Positions 24,851-37,547 of a DNA stretch of 64,000 nt are shown here, piece by piece. The DNA lies in the NCBI RefSeq assembly GCF_947172395.1, contig NC_069092.1:6431418-6495417 (forward strand). Reading direction: 5' to 3'. Made by a program: the position numbers and the translations under genes. The stretch is from Bicyclus anynana. Lineage: Eukaryota; Arthropoda; Insecta; Lepidoptera; Nymphalidae. The notes under the pieces were generated by a model, which saw only the letters and a program-made list of their open reading frames with translations, was not told the origin of the DNA and made no database searches. Position 1 is the stretch's first letter; each line of letters starts with the position of its first letter.

Positions 24851-25211
24851 CGAGTTTACGATAAAGATAGTAGGCAACAATGTGGCTTAATTAAGTCAGT
24901 GTGTTTTATAAAGACGGAACTGAAAGGCGTTTTGTGTAACTCGATACATTTCTGATTGAAATCTCACCGAATGTAGGTATTGATCTGATATGGAAGTATC
25001 AGTAATGCCGATGCGTAGGTTGAATGTATAATAAGATCGTATGTGGGAGGGATTTATGCGTTTCCGTCTATTGGTTTATTGAACTGCTTGGATTTGAAAA
25101 CTTCAATCTTATTTCTGGAAACAGTACCTACCAGTATCTTCCTGTTTCATTTAACATGAGTAAGCAGGTGATACTTTTCTACTACCTAGTAAGTAAGATG
25201 CCTGATTGTTT

Positions 25212-25503
25212 TTTTCGGCCACGGCGGCCAATCTCAGGATGAGATTAACCATGTACGCAGAAGATATTGTAGTGCACAAATGTGTGCGCAAGCACAGGTG
25301 CACTCTCTTTTCCCTCTATCTCATAGTCCGATGGGACGGCAGACCGAGACGACCAGTGAAAGATCAGGTGCAGATCCACGGGTTTACGTGCTCTCCTAGG
25401 GTGGAAAAAAAATCCCAAAAATGGATTTGTTCGCCTAACCCGGGAGTCAAACTCTGGACCTCTACGTCCGTTGTCATTATCCGTAGCTGAACCATCTAAT
25501 GAG
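25212..25503 (-). repeat. SINE family D (tRNA-derived)
   Basis: On minus it begins with a tRNA-like head: GATGGTTCAGCTACGG followed by a box-B-like GAGTTTGACTCCCGGG (near 25440). The body reads through GTGGATCTGCACCTGATC and ends near CCTGAGATTGGCCGCCG. Only one copy was noticed in the window, so the family call rests on the head. Confidence 0.5.
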
Positions 25504-25601
25504 AACAAAGTAGCTTTGTAAATGAAAAAAAAATTAGCAGTGTAGTTTATATCAAGTACTTATATTAGTATAGTAAATTATATCAAAGTAATGAATTACT
25601 C

Positions 25602-25808
25602 AATCATTATCATTATCAACCCATATTCGGCTCACTGCTGAACTCGAGTCTCAAAATGAGAGGGGTTACGCCAATAGTCCACAACGCTGACCCAATGCGG
25701 ATTGGCAGACTTCACACACGCAGAGAATTAAGAAAATTCTCTGGTATGCAGGTTTCCTTACGATGTTTTTCCTTCACCGTTTGAGACACGTGATATTTAA
25801 TTTCTTAA
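25602..25808 (-). repeat. SINE family A, head missing
   Basis: Minus copy with the (ATC/ATT)n tail on the left, AACCCATATTCGGCTCACTG, and body up to GAGACACGTGATATTTAATT. The tRNA-like head is lost. Confidence 0.8.
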
Positions 25809-26139
25809 TTCTTTTTTTAGACTTGAGTACCTACGCATTGATTTCCTATAATTTCGGATTGTGTATTAGGTACCTAAGTGTGCGAAGGCTATAATGGATA
25901 TGTGGCTTTAGGTTACTCTTCACCGCTGTCGACTTGATCGATTGCTGTATACGTATCCTTCGTGACACGGAATTTAGATTCACGTCACATCCAAAGGACG
26001 GACGGACGAAAATATAGGTACATGTAGATAATCCGTCGAGGTACGTGGTTAGGTACCTAAATATTATGATTAAATTCATTGACCTCTACAATTCTACATG
26101 TAGATTGTAAGTAGGTAGATACAAGCCACTGATCATGTA

Positions 26140-26280
26140 CCCAATGATATTTTATACTAGAGATAGGGCACTAGCACATCAAAACTGAGGTGGACAAATG
26201 TGCATAATTTTCTTAATTTCATTTAGACGCGTATTAAACAAGGAAAGTTATTTATAACATACCTAATACATAAATTTGTT
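26140..26280 (+). repeat. Unnamed dispersed repeat, copy 2 (partial)
   Basis: Shares TTTTATACTAGAGAT-like, AGCACATCAAAACTGAGG and CTTAATTTCATTTAGACG blocks with the repeats at 3054 and 32840. Confidence 0.45.
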
Positions 26281-29200
26281 TTGAAAAACCCGAATTAGGT
26301 ACGTTAGCACTTTTCTGTTATATACAGTTTCATTTTAAAAGTTTAATAATTAAAAGATTCACTTGATATTTTTTTTAACATACCACAGATTAATCAATAA
26401 TAGGCAGGGAGCGCACGAAACACGACGGTGCCGTACCCGTCACAAATACGAAATTCAAAAACGAATAGGTACATTCTCGAGTCAGTACGACACGAAGCGT
26501 CGTCACATAAGTAATTTTCAATATTATTCAAGAAAAATGGCGTCTTATGTTTAGAAATATTTTAAAAACTGTGTACAAAAACTAAAGAAATAAGATTGAG
26601 TATTTTTATTTCATTGATTATTATATTAATTTACATAATTGTTATTAGTGTTAAATTTTGAAATACAAATTATGAAAAAGTTTTTATATGCGGTTGTCAA
26701 GGAGACGCGTGACGCATGTTTTTTTATGAGCTGCACCGGCTTCACACTTTACCAGTAAAGACTCATTCTGCATGATCTTTATTCTGTGACGATACCTAAG
26801 AAATTTTAATTTGATAAAAATCTTTATTGAGTTACTTAAATTTTTATTGAGTTAGGATAGGTACCTACTAACCTATGTATAAAAATTCTTTATTTCGTGT
26901 ATTTAAATTGATTTTATTTATTTGTATACATAATAAAGTTAGCGAGCGAGTAATCTGTATTCCGGTATTAATATTTCCATCGAGTCATTCTGTTATCCAA
27001 TGGTTGTGACCCTGCGCTATATCCACCTACCTACTCACTTACATGGTCGAGTCTCACGCGACTGGTGGACGTGTTTATTCTTACCTGCTCACCCTATACC
27101 TGCGATTATGAATACCGTCACGTTTCTATAAAATACACATACCTATGTAAGCTGGTATGTGTATTATACAGAATTCTTGTAAGCTGTTCTTATAGACAGT
27201 ATCTTACACGTGTAGCGTTTTTTTGTACCTTTATTAAATTTTTGCTTAACCTTAAATTGGTTACGTGAGGTCACACAGACCCAGTGGCGTCAGTGAAATT
27301 TTCATTTTGCCGTTTGCATGTTTTTGAGTTAAGCCCTGAACTAGTATATATTATTATTTTTGTAACGTCACTTTTTAAGGGCGGAACTTATTTTTAAAGG
27401 CCTGATCCAGGATCCCATATTTACCGTTACATCTTAACAGATATTATCACACAACAATAGACATTGAATATATCAGGGACTTAATAAAATACATATTTTT
27501 AAACGTAGATAACTATTACCGACTATATTGAAGATTGGAGGCATGCGAAAGTAACTTGATCTGCCAGTTTGTTTTTGCTACGCTTACACCTCTGAATAAA
27601 TTTTAATAAATTTTGCATAGAATTAACATGGAAATCTAACTGTCTTTCGTATTGTCTGCTTAAGAAAATAGCTGAAACTATTAAAGCGAATGCATAACTT
27701 TCTTGAACTTTGAATACTTGGAGCAATATATAGACTTGTTTCGCTTAAAAAAAACGCATGAAAAAAAATGTAAATGAATTTTAATTTAAAATATTTCGTT
27801 TTGTGAAACTCATACGAACAGATTTATTGAGCAAAAGATTGTGATAATACCTACTTATTCCCTAAGAAAATTGATAAACAATTCCTTAAAGTCGTGGTAA
27901 ACCAACTTATGCATAAAACTATTAAAAATTCCCCTTTTAGATCTGGATATTCAACGAAGTATTTGTACCCAATTCATTATCTTTAACGTTTATTGTATGT
28001 AGTTATAAAAGTCGTAATTTCCAATTACACAACTCGTCTCAGTCTAAGAATCACATTAAGGCGAAATTCTGATCTCAACCCTTTCCAAGACAAAGCGGGT
28101 TCCACCGCAGAGAAGCATTAAGGGGTCTTAAGGTTCCCTCGGTGCCAAAAACAAAGAGACCGGGTGAGGGGTTACTAGGGGGAAGGGGGTAGAGCTCTAA
28201 CAGTTTTACGATCGGATATTCGTTGCTCATGCGCGTTGCACGTCTCGTACGGAATTTGCATCAGATTATTGACAGCTCCGCATTTCCTACTTACCTACGG
28301 CTGGACGGGCTGGACTTTAATAGCCGTTTACATTTACCTATGTGCATAATCAATAGGTCCGTTGCTTAGCAACCCTATTATTTTTTTTAATTTAATATCT
28401 CTGCAACTTAACGACAGATTACGGATAGATTCCAGAAAACCTCTGAAAACTGACAATTATCGAGGTGCCCGTAGGTATAGTTAAGTTAGCCGTAGTTCAG
28501 ACTTTCTTAGGGAGATAAAAATATTTAGAATTATAAAAAATAAATTTAAAACTAACTCTTTATATTGATAAAAATGTCAATAGGAAAATTTGTTACAATA
28601 TTTGCCTCTCAACCAACCAGAACTATTACACCTACGGTTTAATTTACCTACGTAAATACCTACCTATAGGTAAACTTTTGCTAATAGTGCCATATTTATA
28701 TCCATTCTCGCAAAGAAAAAAACTTTCACAATTTAAAGATTATATTATCTAGGTATGAAGATACTAGTAAGTAGGTATACCTAAATCTAAAGCTACCTAC
28801 GTAGGTACCTACTTTACCTTGAAAACTATTTCGAGGCGGCGAAAATATATTATGGATTTTGTAAAGAACATTTTCTGAGTCCAAGACACCCCTGGGATTA
28901 CCTCAAGACTTTAGCCGAGAAGAAAATTTTCCTCGGAAAAATTTAGGTAGACTATAAAAAGGCACGTCGGTGATAACAAAAAAATAGACATACGAAATTA
29001 ATATTAATAATGTAAAATTAAAATTAACAATAACAATAATTAAGTTTAACAGAGGCATATTTCAGCAGTGTACGTACGTGATAAATGGGCTATCTAACAC
29101 TGAAAGAATTTTTCAATTACGACCAATAGTAGTTTCTGAGGTTAGTTACATTTAACTGAGATGTACGCTTTACTTTGTAGTCTAAATATTATTTGATTAA

Positions 29201-29344
29201 AGCTTACAATAATTCATAGTTTAGACAATTGTCGTGCGACATTAAATTGTTTGTATTCAATTGCTATGAATCTATGAAGTCAATTGAGAAGTCCGAGGAC
29301 ACAATGCTATAAAAAAGAGAACCTCGTCTAAGTATACTATTATT
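26281..29344. other. Intergenic DNA with a less AT-rich unique segment
   Basis: No gene. The part at 28020-28380 is GC-richer, shows no copy elsewhere in the window, and contains TTTGCATCAGATTATTGACA (a Hox/Exd/Meis-type mixture including TGACAG) and the 13-nt palindrome GTTGCTTAGCAAC. It may be a conserved regulatory segment, but nothing proves it. Confidence 0.4.
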
Positions 29345-29569
29345 ATAAAGCTGAAAGGTAATACTGGTCCGATTTGAAAAATTATTTTTGTATTAGATAG
29401 CCTATTTATCTTTGAAATCTTTTGGCTATTATCACGCTAAGACAAATAGGAGCGGAGCACCAATGAAGAATGTTTCAAAATCGGGGGATTTTTTCCTATT
29501 GAGAGTTTACGCTGCGTGCGCTGCCAGAGTAACTATTTTACGCGGACGAAGTCGCGGGCGAAAGCTAGT
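29345..29569 (+). repeat. Helitron-like non-autonomous element
   Basis: Contains TACTGGTCCGATTTGAAAAA, TATTAGATAGCCTATTTATC and the 3' end CGCGGACGAAGTCGCGGGCG with GCTAGT. Confidence 0.6.
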
Positions 29570-30530
29570 GTAGGTATAAAGAAGCTTGCTTCAATAAACT
29601 GAAAAGACACTTAATACTTCATGGTTCGGATTTATCCTAATTATATGAATGACGTATTGGACTTTTTACAAAAAAATATAAATTGCTTAAAAAATCATTT
29701 GATAAATCGAGGATACCTGAGTTTCTCTTCTCTGCCAACTTTTTTCGGTTTTTCCAGAGTCATTACTCACTGGTAAAAAAAAAAGACTTCTTACTTAAAG
29801 TAAATGTATTGATTTGGAATTTTTTTTTTTATAATTTTATATGTATACTCGTATGTTAGTAGGTAGCTTCATAATAACGTATTATAGATGATATTATCTT
29901 CACGACAGTTACTACTAACTACCTTCAAGTCCGTTAATTGGACTAGGTAATTTACCTACTAATGATTTGTTAAAAATATGCAAACTGTTATGTGTGTTTA
30001 ACTAATCTCATTTTATATTTATAACATCATTGGAATTTCCAGTCTCACTAGTTTTTATATTATCAGCTACAAAGTCGCTATATTTGTAGCCAAGAGTATA
30101 AAGTATCAACTTTATATAAATACCAGCCAAGGTAGATATTTCAAGTCGCTACAAACACATTACTATGCAAAATAAATGGACCACGGCTATTTATAAGAAT
30201 ATGTATTAACACTATGTTAGATACTTATCTTCAACAGTTCATTAACACCTTAAAGGATTTTCTGCAAGCGTAGATGCATGTAGAAGCAAGTAAATAAATA
30301 TATAGACTTACTATTATAAAACAATGGAAGTGTATTAAAATCTATAATAAAGAAATTCGTCGGTTAAGTTTGAGGCACTGGTTTATTTAGATTTTAGATC
30401 AAGTTTTATACATGCATGGATTTTTGAATTTTATTGAGCTATTTAGTACCTAACTAACGATCATCACCAGGTGTGACAGAAAATCCAAAAATCAAAATTC
30501 ATTTATTTCTAGTAAGTACTTAATGGAAGG

Positions 30531-30604
30531 GCTTAGTTTACGAGCACTTTTGAAACGTCAAGTTTGACTATTCGTAAAGAGCGGCAAGAAAATCAACATT
30601 ATTT
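30531..30604 (+). repeat. Dispersed repeat, TTACAAGCACTTTTGAAAC family, copy 3
   Basis: GGGCTTAGTTTACGAGCACT, then TTTGAAACGTCAAGTTTGAC. It abuts the next repeat directly. Confidence 0.5.
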
Positions 30605-30660
30605 TTAACCGACTTCCTAAAAGGAGGAGGTTCTACGTTCGGCTGTATGTACGTTTTTTT
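30605..30660 (+). repeat. Dispersed repeat fragment, GGAGGAGGTTCT type
   Basis: Close copy of 211-270: TTAACCGACTTCC, then GGAGGAGGTTCTACGTTCGG and a T-run. Confidence 0.7.
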
Positions 30661-30745
30661 TATTTACAATAAGTAAGTAAGTTCATCATTAAGAAATTCA
30701 TAAATTGTGTATATGTAGTAACCTCGATTTAATAAACACATCTTG

Positions 30746-30791
30746 TCACATATTGCGTGAAATATTTTTTAATATTTCACGCAATATGTGA
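30746..30791. repeat. Perfect 21-bp palindrome with 4-nt loop
   Basis: The left arm 30746-30766 (TCACATATTGCGTGAAATATT) and right arm 30771-30791 are exact reverse complements around TTTT. A 46-nt perfect hairpin is too short and too perfect for a typical miRNA precursor. It could be a foldback mutation or a cruciform-prone site. Confidence 0.8.
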
Positions 30792-31635
30792 TGTGCATAA
30801 AATATTTTTTTAAATATAATAAACTGCATTGGCAGGTCAACACCTAACCGTTGTGAGAAGAAAGTGTAGGTACATACTCCAAGAACAGAAGTGTGTTAAT
30901 TTAGGTGCCTATATAATTTAAATAAACAATGAAACAGTTATTAAACAACTATAAACAAATTAAAATCAAAACATCATTTAATTCAAGTAGGCTTTACCAA
31001 CGTTTCAGAAGGCAGGTTTACCTACTATTATAACACCTTTAAATACAAACATAAGTCTCATTAGAATGTTTGGTTGCTAATCAAACCCTTCATTAATTTC
31101 CATGCAGAGTAGATATAGATAGATATAAGAACGCTGCACAGTACCTCTAAAAGCCTTTACACGTACCTCGAAAATTTTACATATTATCTAAACATTGAAT
31201 ACTACGATCGAATGAAATAAAAATGACCTTTAGCGGTTTACCTGTGGGTGGTCTTGAGAAAACGGTACATACTTAAATGGTTCCTCTTTTATAGACTATT
31301 TTGTGATAAGAAATTAAATAATTGAGTTTTTTTACCGTCTTTATTGAAGACATGTACGATGCTGAAAAATAACTTAAACTTTTTATATTTTTTTTAGGGT
31401 TATATCTACAATTGCATAAAGTACCTACCTACTTAAAATACGTAGGTATATACGTAGCTGATATAGTTATAAAATACTTTAGAAATAAGGTAGGTTTGAA
31501 ATTAATTATTTTTTAACTTTATCTTTTTAGTATGTAGAGCTTTTCAGCAGCTTTTTGTGATTGAAATCATTTGTTCTAACGCCTTGTTTTTTCTACTGCA
31601 AAACAGCATTGCTTCATCATCATCATTATCTTTAT

Positions 31636-31830
31636 CAGCCGATGGACGTCCACTGCTGGACATAGGCCTCTTGTATACACTTCTATATCAAGGTCTCAGG
31701 CCGCCAGTATCAAGCGGCTCCCTGCAAACCGCTTGATGTATTTCATCCATCTAGTTCCCACTAGATGGATGAAATACATCAAGCGACCAGTCGACCAACA
31801 TTGTTTTCCGGTACGGGGTTGCAGCATTGC
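31636..31830 (-). pseudogene. RTE 3'-end relic containing a foldback duplication
   Basis: Carries the reverse complement of the RTE ORF end (CAGCCGATGGACGTCCACTG, i.e. YVQQWTSI-type C-terminus) and the GTCGACCAACATTGTTTTCC block of the VGRP region. Inside lies a 26-bp perfect palindrome (31730-31785). Frames are broken. Confidence 0.75.
31730..31785. repeat. Perfect 26-bp foldback palindrome in RTE relic
   Basis: Arms 31730-31755 and 31760-31785 are exact reverse complements around TCCC. They begin CCGCTTGATGTATTTCATCC. In the other RTE copies this segment occurs once, so the second arm is a copy made in inverted order. Confidence 0.85.
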
Positions 31831-31939
31831 TTGTGTCTGAATATTACAAACAAATGAAGAACCTAGCTCAGTTCATCATTTGATTGGTCCATCAATAAAA
31901 AATATAAAAAAATCTTAATAGGTATATGTCTATTTACTA

Positions 31940-32125
31940 ATATATAAAACTGAGTTTGTTTGTTTGATTGAACGCGCTAATCTCAGGAACTACTGGTTCG
32001 ATTTGAAAAATTCTTTCAGTGTTAGATAGCCCATTTATCGAGGTAGGCTATAGGCAATATATTATCCCCGTACCCCGTATCCCGAACGAGAATTACGCGA
32101 GTGAAACTGCGTGGCGTCAGCTAGT
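31940..32125 (+). repeat. Helitron-like non-autonomous element
   Basis: GAACGCGCTAATCTCAGGAA, GTGTTAGATAGCCCATTTAT, TATTATCCCC and the end GGCGTCAGCTAGT. Confidence 0.65.
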
Positions 32126-32839
32126 CCCTTATATGTTCCATAGCCTTAGTAACTTCTTATTTAAGGTTGTAGGTAAAAAATAAAATCGAAGGCGATTCAA
32201 CATAGCATTTAACTGACAATTTAAGAGACAGGCCCACAATTACCGGCGTGCAAGTATGTTGCGCTCTCTTTTATTTAGTCACAACTTCAGTTCTTGATTA
32301 TAATATTACTAAAAGTCAAACAGAATCTTGTTTACGAGAAATGACTTTAAAGGTTTAAACCGATGCACGTTTTATCGGTATATTTTGATCGGTACCTACA
32401 AGTATGTCGTTTTTGAATATGCTTAAGGAATGTGTCGATACTTTTGATCGGGTTTATAGGTCGTTTTCTTTTCGTTGTATCGAATAACCGGTTAGCCGGC
32501 CCACTGTAATAACATTGGGCAAAGAAAACTTTTGTGTGCCAATTAAAACTCGTAATATTTATGCCTCATATTGAATGTTTTTTCAAATGTTCAAAGGTTC
32601 AGTTCGAAGTTTTATAATTAAAGTAACTTTACTGCACTCATGCACTGGTGAAATAATATTTTTATTTTTTAATAATAAAAATGTAATGTAGCTTCGTGAA
32701 ATTATGAAGAGAATGGTCCTAGACCAACCAAAAATTCTAATAGGTGTAAAGCCAAGTCTCACACAGTCATCAAAATACTTCATATAATATATCTACCTAC
32801 AAACTATAAGGTACCTAATTAAGAACGACATTTTCTACT
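32126..32839. other. Intergenic DNA
   Basis: No gene. Contains TTTATCGG, GGTTTATAGG and the 8-mer AACCGGTT (32486-32493); none is dense enough to call an element. Confidence 0.45.
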
Positions 32840-33005
32840 ATAGAGAAATACGTGCCTACAAAATCACCACAAAAAGTGATCCGAATTTAGCGTAGTTTAC
32901 AATGCGAATAGGTAAATGAAATTAAGACAATTAGGCACCTTTCTGTGCCTCAGTTTTGACGTGTTAGTGATCTACTAGTATTAAATCTTTGGTAAAGGAA
33001 AGAGC
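32840..33005 (-). repeat. Unnamed dispersed repeat, copy 3
   Basis: Reverse-complement match to the repeat at 3054: CTACAAAATCACCACAAAAA with GTGATCC, and GACAATTAGGCACC, CTCAGTTTTGACGTG. Confidence 0.45.
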
Positions 33006-33437
33006 GACCCAATTGTATAAAATATTTTTATAAGATTTCCTATCATTAAGGTATTTAGTAGGTACCTACACAAAGGCATCTAAATACAGGTACCACTTAT
33101 AACTTATAACCAAATGGCTATTACAATGTAAGCACTCAAAGTAAAACTAGAAAATAGTAGGTAGGTATTAACATAATAGGAAAAAAGTTAACATTATAGG
33201 TAGAATATGGAAATACACACATTCTGCACGCATACGTGCACTTTTTACTCCATCTAATTAGGAAAGCTAAGTTGTTATAAAGTAGGTTGTAGTAATGCAA
33301 ATAATAATTAATTATTATAAATGCTTTATTTAAATTTAAATTGCTGTTACTTACATTACCTACTTAAAGTAAATGTATTATTTATATAGTGGACTTTTAC
33401 GTGGTTAGCTAAGCATAAAAGTATTAATATCTATACT

Positions 33438-33640
33438 AAGCAATATTATAAAGCTGAAGAGTTTGTTTTTGTTTGTTTGATTGATTGAACGCGCTAATCT
33501 CAGGAACTACTGGTCCGATTTGAAAAATTATTTCAGTGTTAGATAGCCCATTTATCAAAGAAGGCTATAAGCTATAAATTATCCCCATATTCCTACGGGA
33601 ACGGGAACCACGCGGGTGAAACCGTGCGGCGTCAGCTAGT
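33438..33640 (+). repeat. Helitron-like non-autonomous element, best-preserved short form
   Basis: Full order of blocks: CTATACTAAGCAATATTATA, TGTTTGTTTGATTGA, GCGCTAATCTCAGGAACTAC, GATAGCCCATTTATC, CCTACGGGAACGGGAACCAC, and the end GGCGTCAGCTAGT. Confidence 0.7.
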
Positions 33641-35044
33641 TATTTTATATTTTAAATAACGGTTTTTTTGCTAATTTTGTATATAGGTATACTTTTATGT
33701 CAGCCTCTGCTGATCTGCTGAAACAAGGGTCTTAAATAAGCTTATCATTGTCTGCTATATTAACTAGTCTTTACTAATTAAATAAAAAAGAAATGTTTCA
33801 CTCAATGTGTTTTAATAAAGTCTAATTAGATATCCAAAAGTTAAAGTAAATTTTACCTTGCAACCGTACCAGTATAGACTTCTTTATAATAATATAACAG
33901 CACAATTTTTATCAACATTTCTGTAGAGAATTAAGAATATCACACCTCTGTAAAGACTTAATAAGCATTTTCGTGAAGACATACAATTTATAGAGGTTTA
34001 AGATCTTTATTTTCTCAAAAGAATTACTTTAAATTCGCTTATATGAGAAATACAATTAACTCACTAAGGTAATTATTTACGTGTGTACATACTAAATAAA
34101 AATCCAAAAAAATAATTGCTATAAAATGCGGGTAGTTTTTAAATTACAGGTTTGTTACGTAGAATATTCGACTAGTTTTAATAAAACAAAGATTAGAGCT
34201 TAGTGAATGCGGCATGTGTTACAATGACATGTTATTTAATAAAATTTCTTTTTGTAAATAAACATAGTTTTAGCTTCTTTTATATCAAATGGTAATTTAT
34301 TGTAGATCTGTGCTCCTTCAAATATAATATTTTTGTAATGATTTTCTCTACCTTACCCTCAAATTCAGCTTGAAGAAGATACCCGATGTCGATGATAACA
34401 CTTAGTCAATTCACAATAACAAAGTTAGTAGTTCAACACTAGATATCTATTCAGAGAACACAAACTACCGGTGTTACGACAAACAGCGAACTCAATTCGA
34501 ACTCAGTCCAGGAGTGAGGCATTCTCGCAAACTGATTTACATGAAAATGGCCTCCCCTGACAAACAAAAACAACTCGGGTCGACTTTCGAAAGTCTTTGT
34601 TAGCTATTTAATTAACATATCTGTAGAGAATTTGTACCAAAATATGCTGCAGGCATGCGATGTAAATATCTCATGTACCTGGTACATGGCGTTGCGATTT
34701 TGATGTACCTTTTTCGTGAGTTTGTCTAATAAGAGATCGTGGTTATTGGATTATTCATATCCCGTAGTAGCTATCATCATCAATCATCAATACATACATA
34801 CCTACATTATTTAAATAAAATTGGAGTGTCTGTATATAATTTCAAAAAAGCTATGTTTTCTCAAGTATACCTTTAGTTATTTTCACGATATTAAAATTTA
34901 AAACAGAATCACTTTTTCTTGGAATTTTTCTCTGTCTGTCTGTCTGTCTGTTTGTTAGGGCTAATCTCAATAACATTTTAATGGGAGTTTCACTGGAAGA
35001 TACCGTAAGTTATTGAGTAACATAAAGACTACTTTTTATTTAAG
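33641..35044. other. Intergenic DNA
   Basis: No gene. A short (CTGT)n tract and GGGCTAATCTCAATAAC at about 34927-34975 look like a scrap of the Helitron-like family. Otherwise nothing recognised. Confidence 0.5.
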
Positions 35045-35310
35045 ATTTGGAACTTAGACCCACCATGCCACGCCAATGCAGTTTGGACAGCTATGGGTTT
35101 TGGGGTGGAAATGTTTCATAACGATCACTATCAGATGTTAATGATAAAGACCGGAACCAACAGCTTGACTTGCCATGCGAAGGTAATGCTGATGAGAATT
35201 TCTCAAAAGATTTTTTTCTACAGAACTCAAGCTCATAGCCTGATCTAAGTCTCAAACCCAGGACCTAATGACTGAAAGCTTAACCACTCACGCTTAACCA
35301 CGATCGAGGC
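35045..35310 (-). repeat. SINE family C, minus copy
   Basis: Read on plus it has AACTTAGACCCACCATGCCA, ACGATCACTATCAGATGTTA and CTCAAACCCAGGACCTAA (inverted box-B region). It matches the reverse complement of 20165-20470. Confidence 0.55.
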
Positions 35311-35867
35311 AGTTAACTACCGTATCATCTCCTTGTAAAGACAGAAATACTGGATTCAAATTGGGATACTAAGTGGTTAATTAAAGGTAAGTCACTCGTA
35401 GCGATATTATGTCGAATAATTATTATCAAAGACTGTATTTTAAAATTTAATGAAATAAAATAATAAACTTTAAGAATAAAACTGAGCATCTACATTTCAT
35501 TTATCAAAGACACTTGATACAAGCTACATAAAATGTCGAAAATGTACCCAAGTGTCGAACTTTGTAAGCTCAGCCCAGGAAGTTTTCTTTGTTATGCTAA
35601 TCAAGAGAAACTCTACATTGAAATCCTGCTGACAATATAACAGAACAAAACATGTTCCTACTACAGTTTTATATTACGTTTTTATGTCATGCTTTATTAA
35701 CAAAAATATTATTTTATTTAGTAGGTAGATACCTACCTAATTAAATGTAGAATAGGTACATAAGCGCTAGTAATTTTAACAATGTCTCAGTGTTTAATTT
35801 ATTTTAAGCTCAGTGTTTAATCATGTTTCAGTGCTGACCTAAAGAATCCAATGAGATATAATCTGGA

Positions 35868-35906
35868 GTTTATACCCACCATGCTGTTCCAATGCGGAAT
35901 ACAATT
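35868..35906 (-). repeat. SINE family C fragment
   Basis: TTATACCCACCATGCTG and CCAATGCGGAATAC match the tail portion of SINE C. Confidence 0.4.
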
Positions 35907-36697
35907 AATTACTATTCTAACACTAGTAGGTAAGGACTAAGTTTATGACAACATATACTATTTTTTGTAGTAGCTATATTTTATCTAATGATGACTTATT
36001 ATGTAAAAATACTAGATAGCTAGATACTAGATAGTACCTAAATGCATTCAGGGTGTTTTTGTGATTAATAAATTGATGCAATTGAAACCTATCATAGTAT
36101 TTACCTTTCGACCTAGGTACCTACCTAAATATAAAGGCATGTTGATAATTGTATAAGTTAATACATAGTTAAAATTTAAATAGAATCATTATCATCATTA
36201 CAATTATCATCAGCCTATTTAAGGCACTACAGGACCTAGCTTACCTCCGTAAAGGAGTGGATGAATAAAATAAAATGGAAAAAGATTCCCTATTTTAATA
36301 ATTTATAAATCACGTCATAGTTACCTACATTTTAAAAAACACATGAATACTTACCCTATTTAAACAGTGCCTTATGAAAGTTTATTTACAATGTCAAATG
36401 CAAATAAGGCAATAAGGAAAGAAAGCTCGGTCCCCATTCAAAGTTATCAATGAAACTTTACTTAAATGTTCTTTCGGTTCATATTTTATGGTAATAATGT
36501 TGAAAATATTTTTGTAAAGAATTTAATTAGAAACAAATTATGAATGTTTCCTAAAATACCTAAAATAGGTAAATATCTGTTAGTTTATTAACTTACTCAA
36601 CAGAAAGTGGCCTAGATTACGTATCTACTCGTAATATATTGTGATCTTATTGAAGTTATTTTTTTAATTATTTCGTTATTTGTAGCTTTCTGAGTGT

Positions 36698-37020
36698 CGT
36701 CGTCGTCGTCATCAACCCATATTCGGCTCACTGCTGAGCTCGAGTCTCCTCTCAGAATGAGAGGGGTTAGGCCAATAGTCCACCACGCTGGCCCAATGCG
36801 GATTGGCAGACTTCACACACGCAGAGAATGAAGATAATTCTCTGGTATGCAGGTTTCCTCACGATGTTTTTCCTTCACCGATTGAGACACGTGATATTTA
36901 ATTTCTTAAAATGCACACAACTGAAAAGTTGGAGGTGCATTGCCCCGGACAGGATTCGAACCCACACCCTCCGGAATCGGAGGCAGAGGTCATATCCACT
37001 GGGCTATCACTGCTCTTCTT
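36698..37020 (-). mobile_element. SINE family A, full length, with target-site duplication
   Basis: A complete minus-strand copy flanked by a perfect 13-bp duplication GCTTTCTGAGTGT (36685-36697 and 37021-37033). On minus it begins with a tRNA-like head: box-A-like TAGCCCAGTGG, then GGTTCGAATCC (box B). The body includes AACATCGTGAGGAAACCTGC, and the tail is a trinucleotide run (GTCGTCGTCGTC on plus). Little divergence from other copies and the intact duplication point to recent insertion. Confidence 0.9.
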
Positions 37021-37547
37021 GCTTTCTGAGTGTGCAAGTATATATTTGGTGTTTGGATTTATTTAGCTTATAAATTTGTGAAGAAAATTCTAATCAGCTG
37101 CAGTCTTTTTTTCAAATGGAAGTGAGTATAATAACGTTAAGTTGAATTTCAATTTTCATGATTACTCGTAAGTGAATCTAATTTAAATTATAATTATTAA
37201 ATAAATAACAATTAATAATATTAACCATAAATATTTGTCTAAATTTAATGTATATTTGAAATAAACGGGAAAACGTGACCTTAAACATTTACTGAACTAC
37301 GGAAAACATCAAAAACGTTTCACTGTACAGTTCTCTACACCAAGTCAAGATGTCTCAAGTTACAATAATGCATTCCTATAAATATAGTCGCCAAGTCGCT
37401 ACATATAATGCAGGAACCGGTTATGTGATGCGTTGGCAGAAGCCTGAACCACGCTTCAGTACAAGCGGAATACGCCGGGCGAATTGACGCGCAACCCGTA
37501 TCACTAACGAACTGCGCACTATAAAATATAAATACTACTAATGAGCT

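Noticed and set aside
32486..37422. Two perfect AACCGGTT (Grainyhead-type) sites at 32486 and 37415
   Set aside because: About one such 8-mer is expected by chance in this length and composition.
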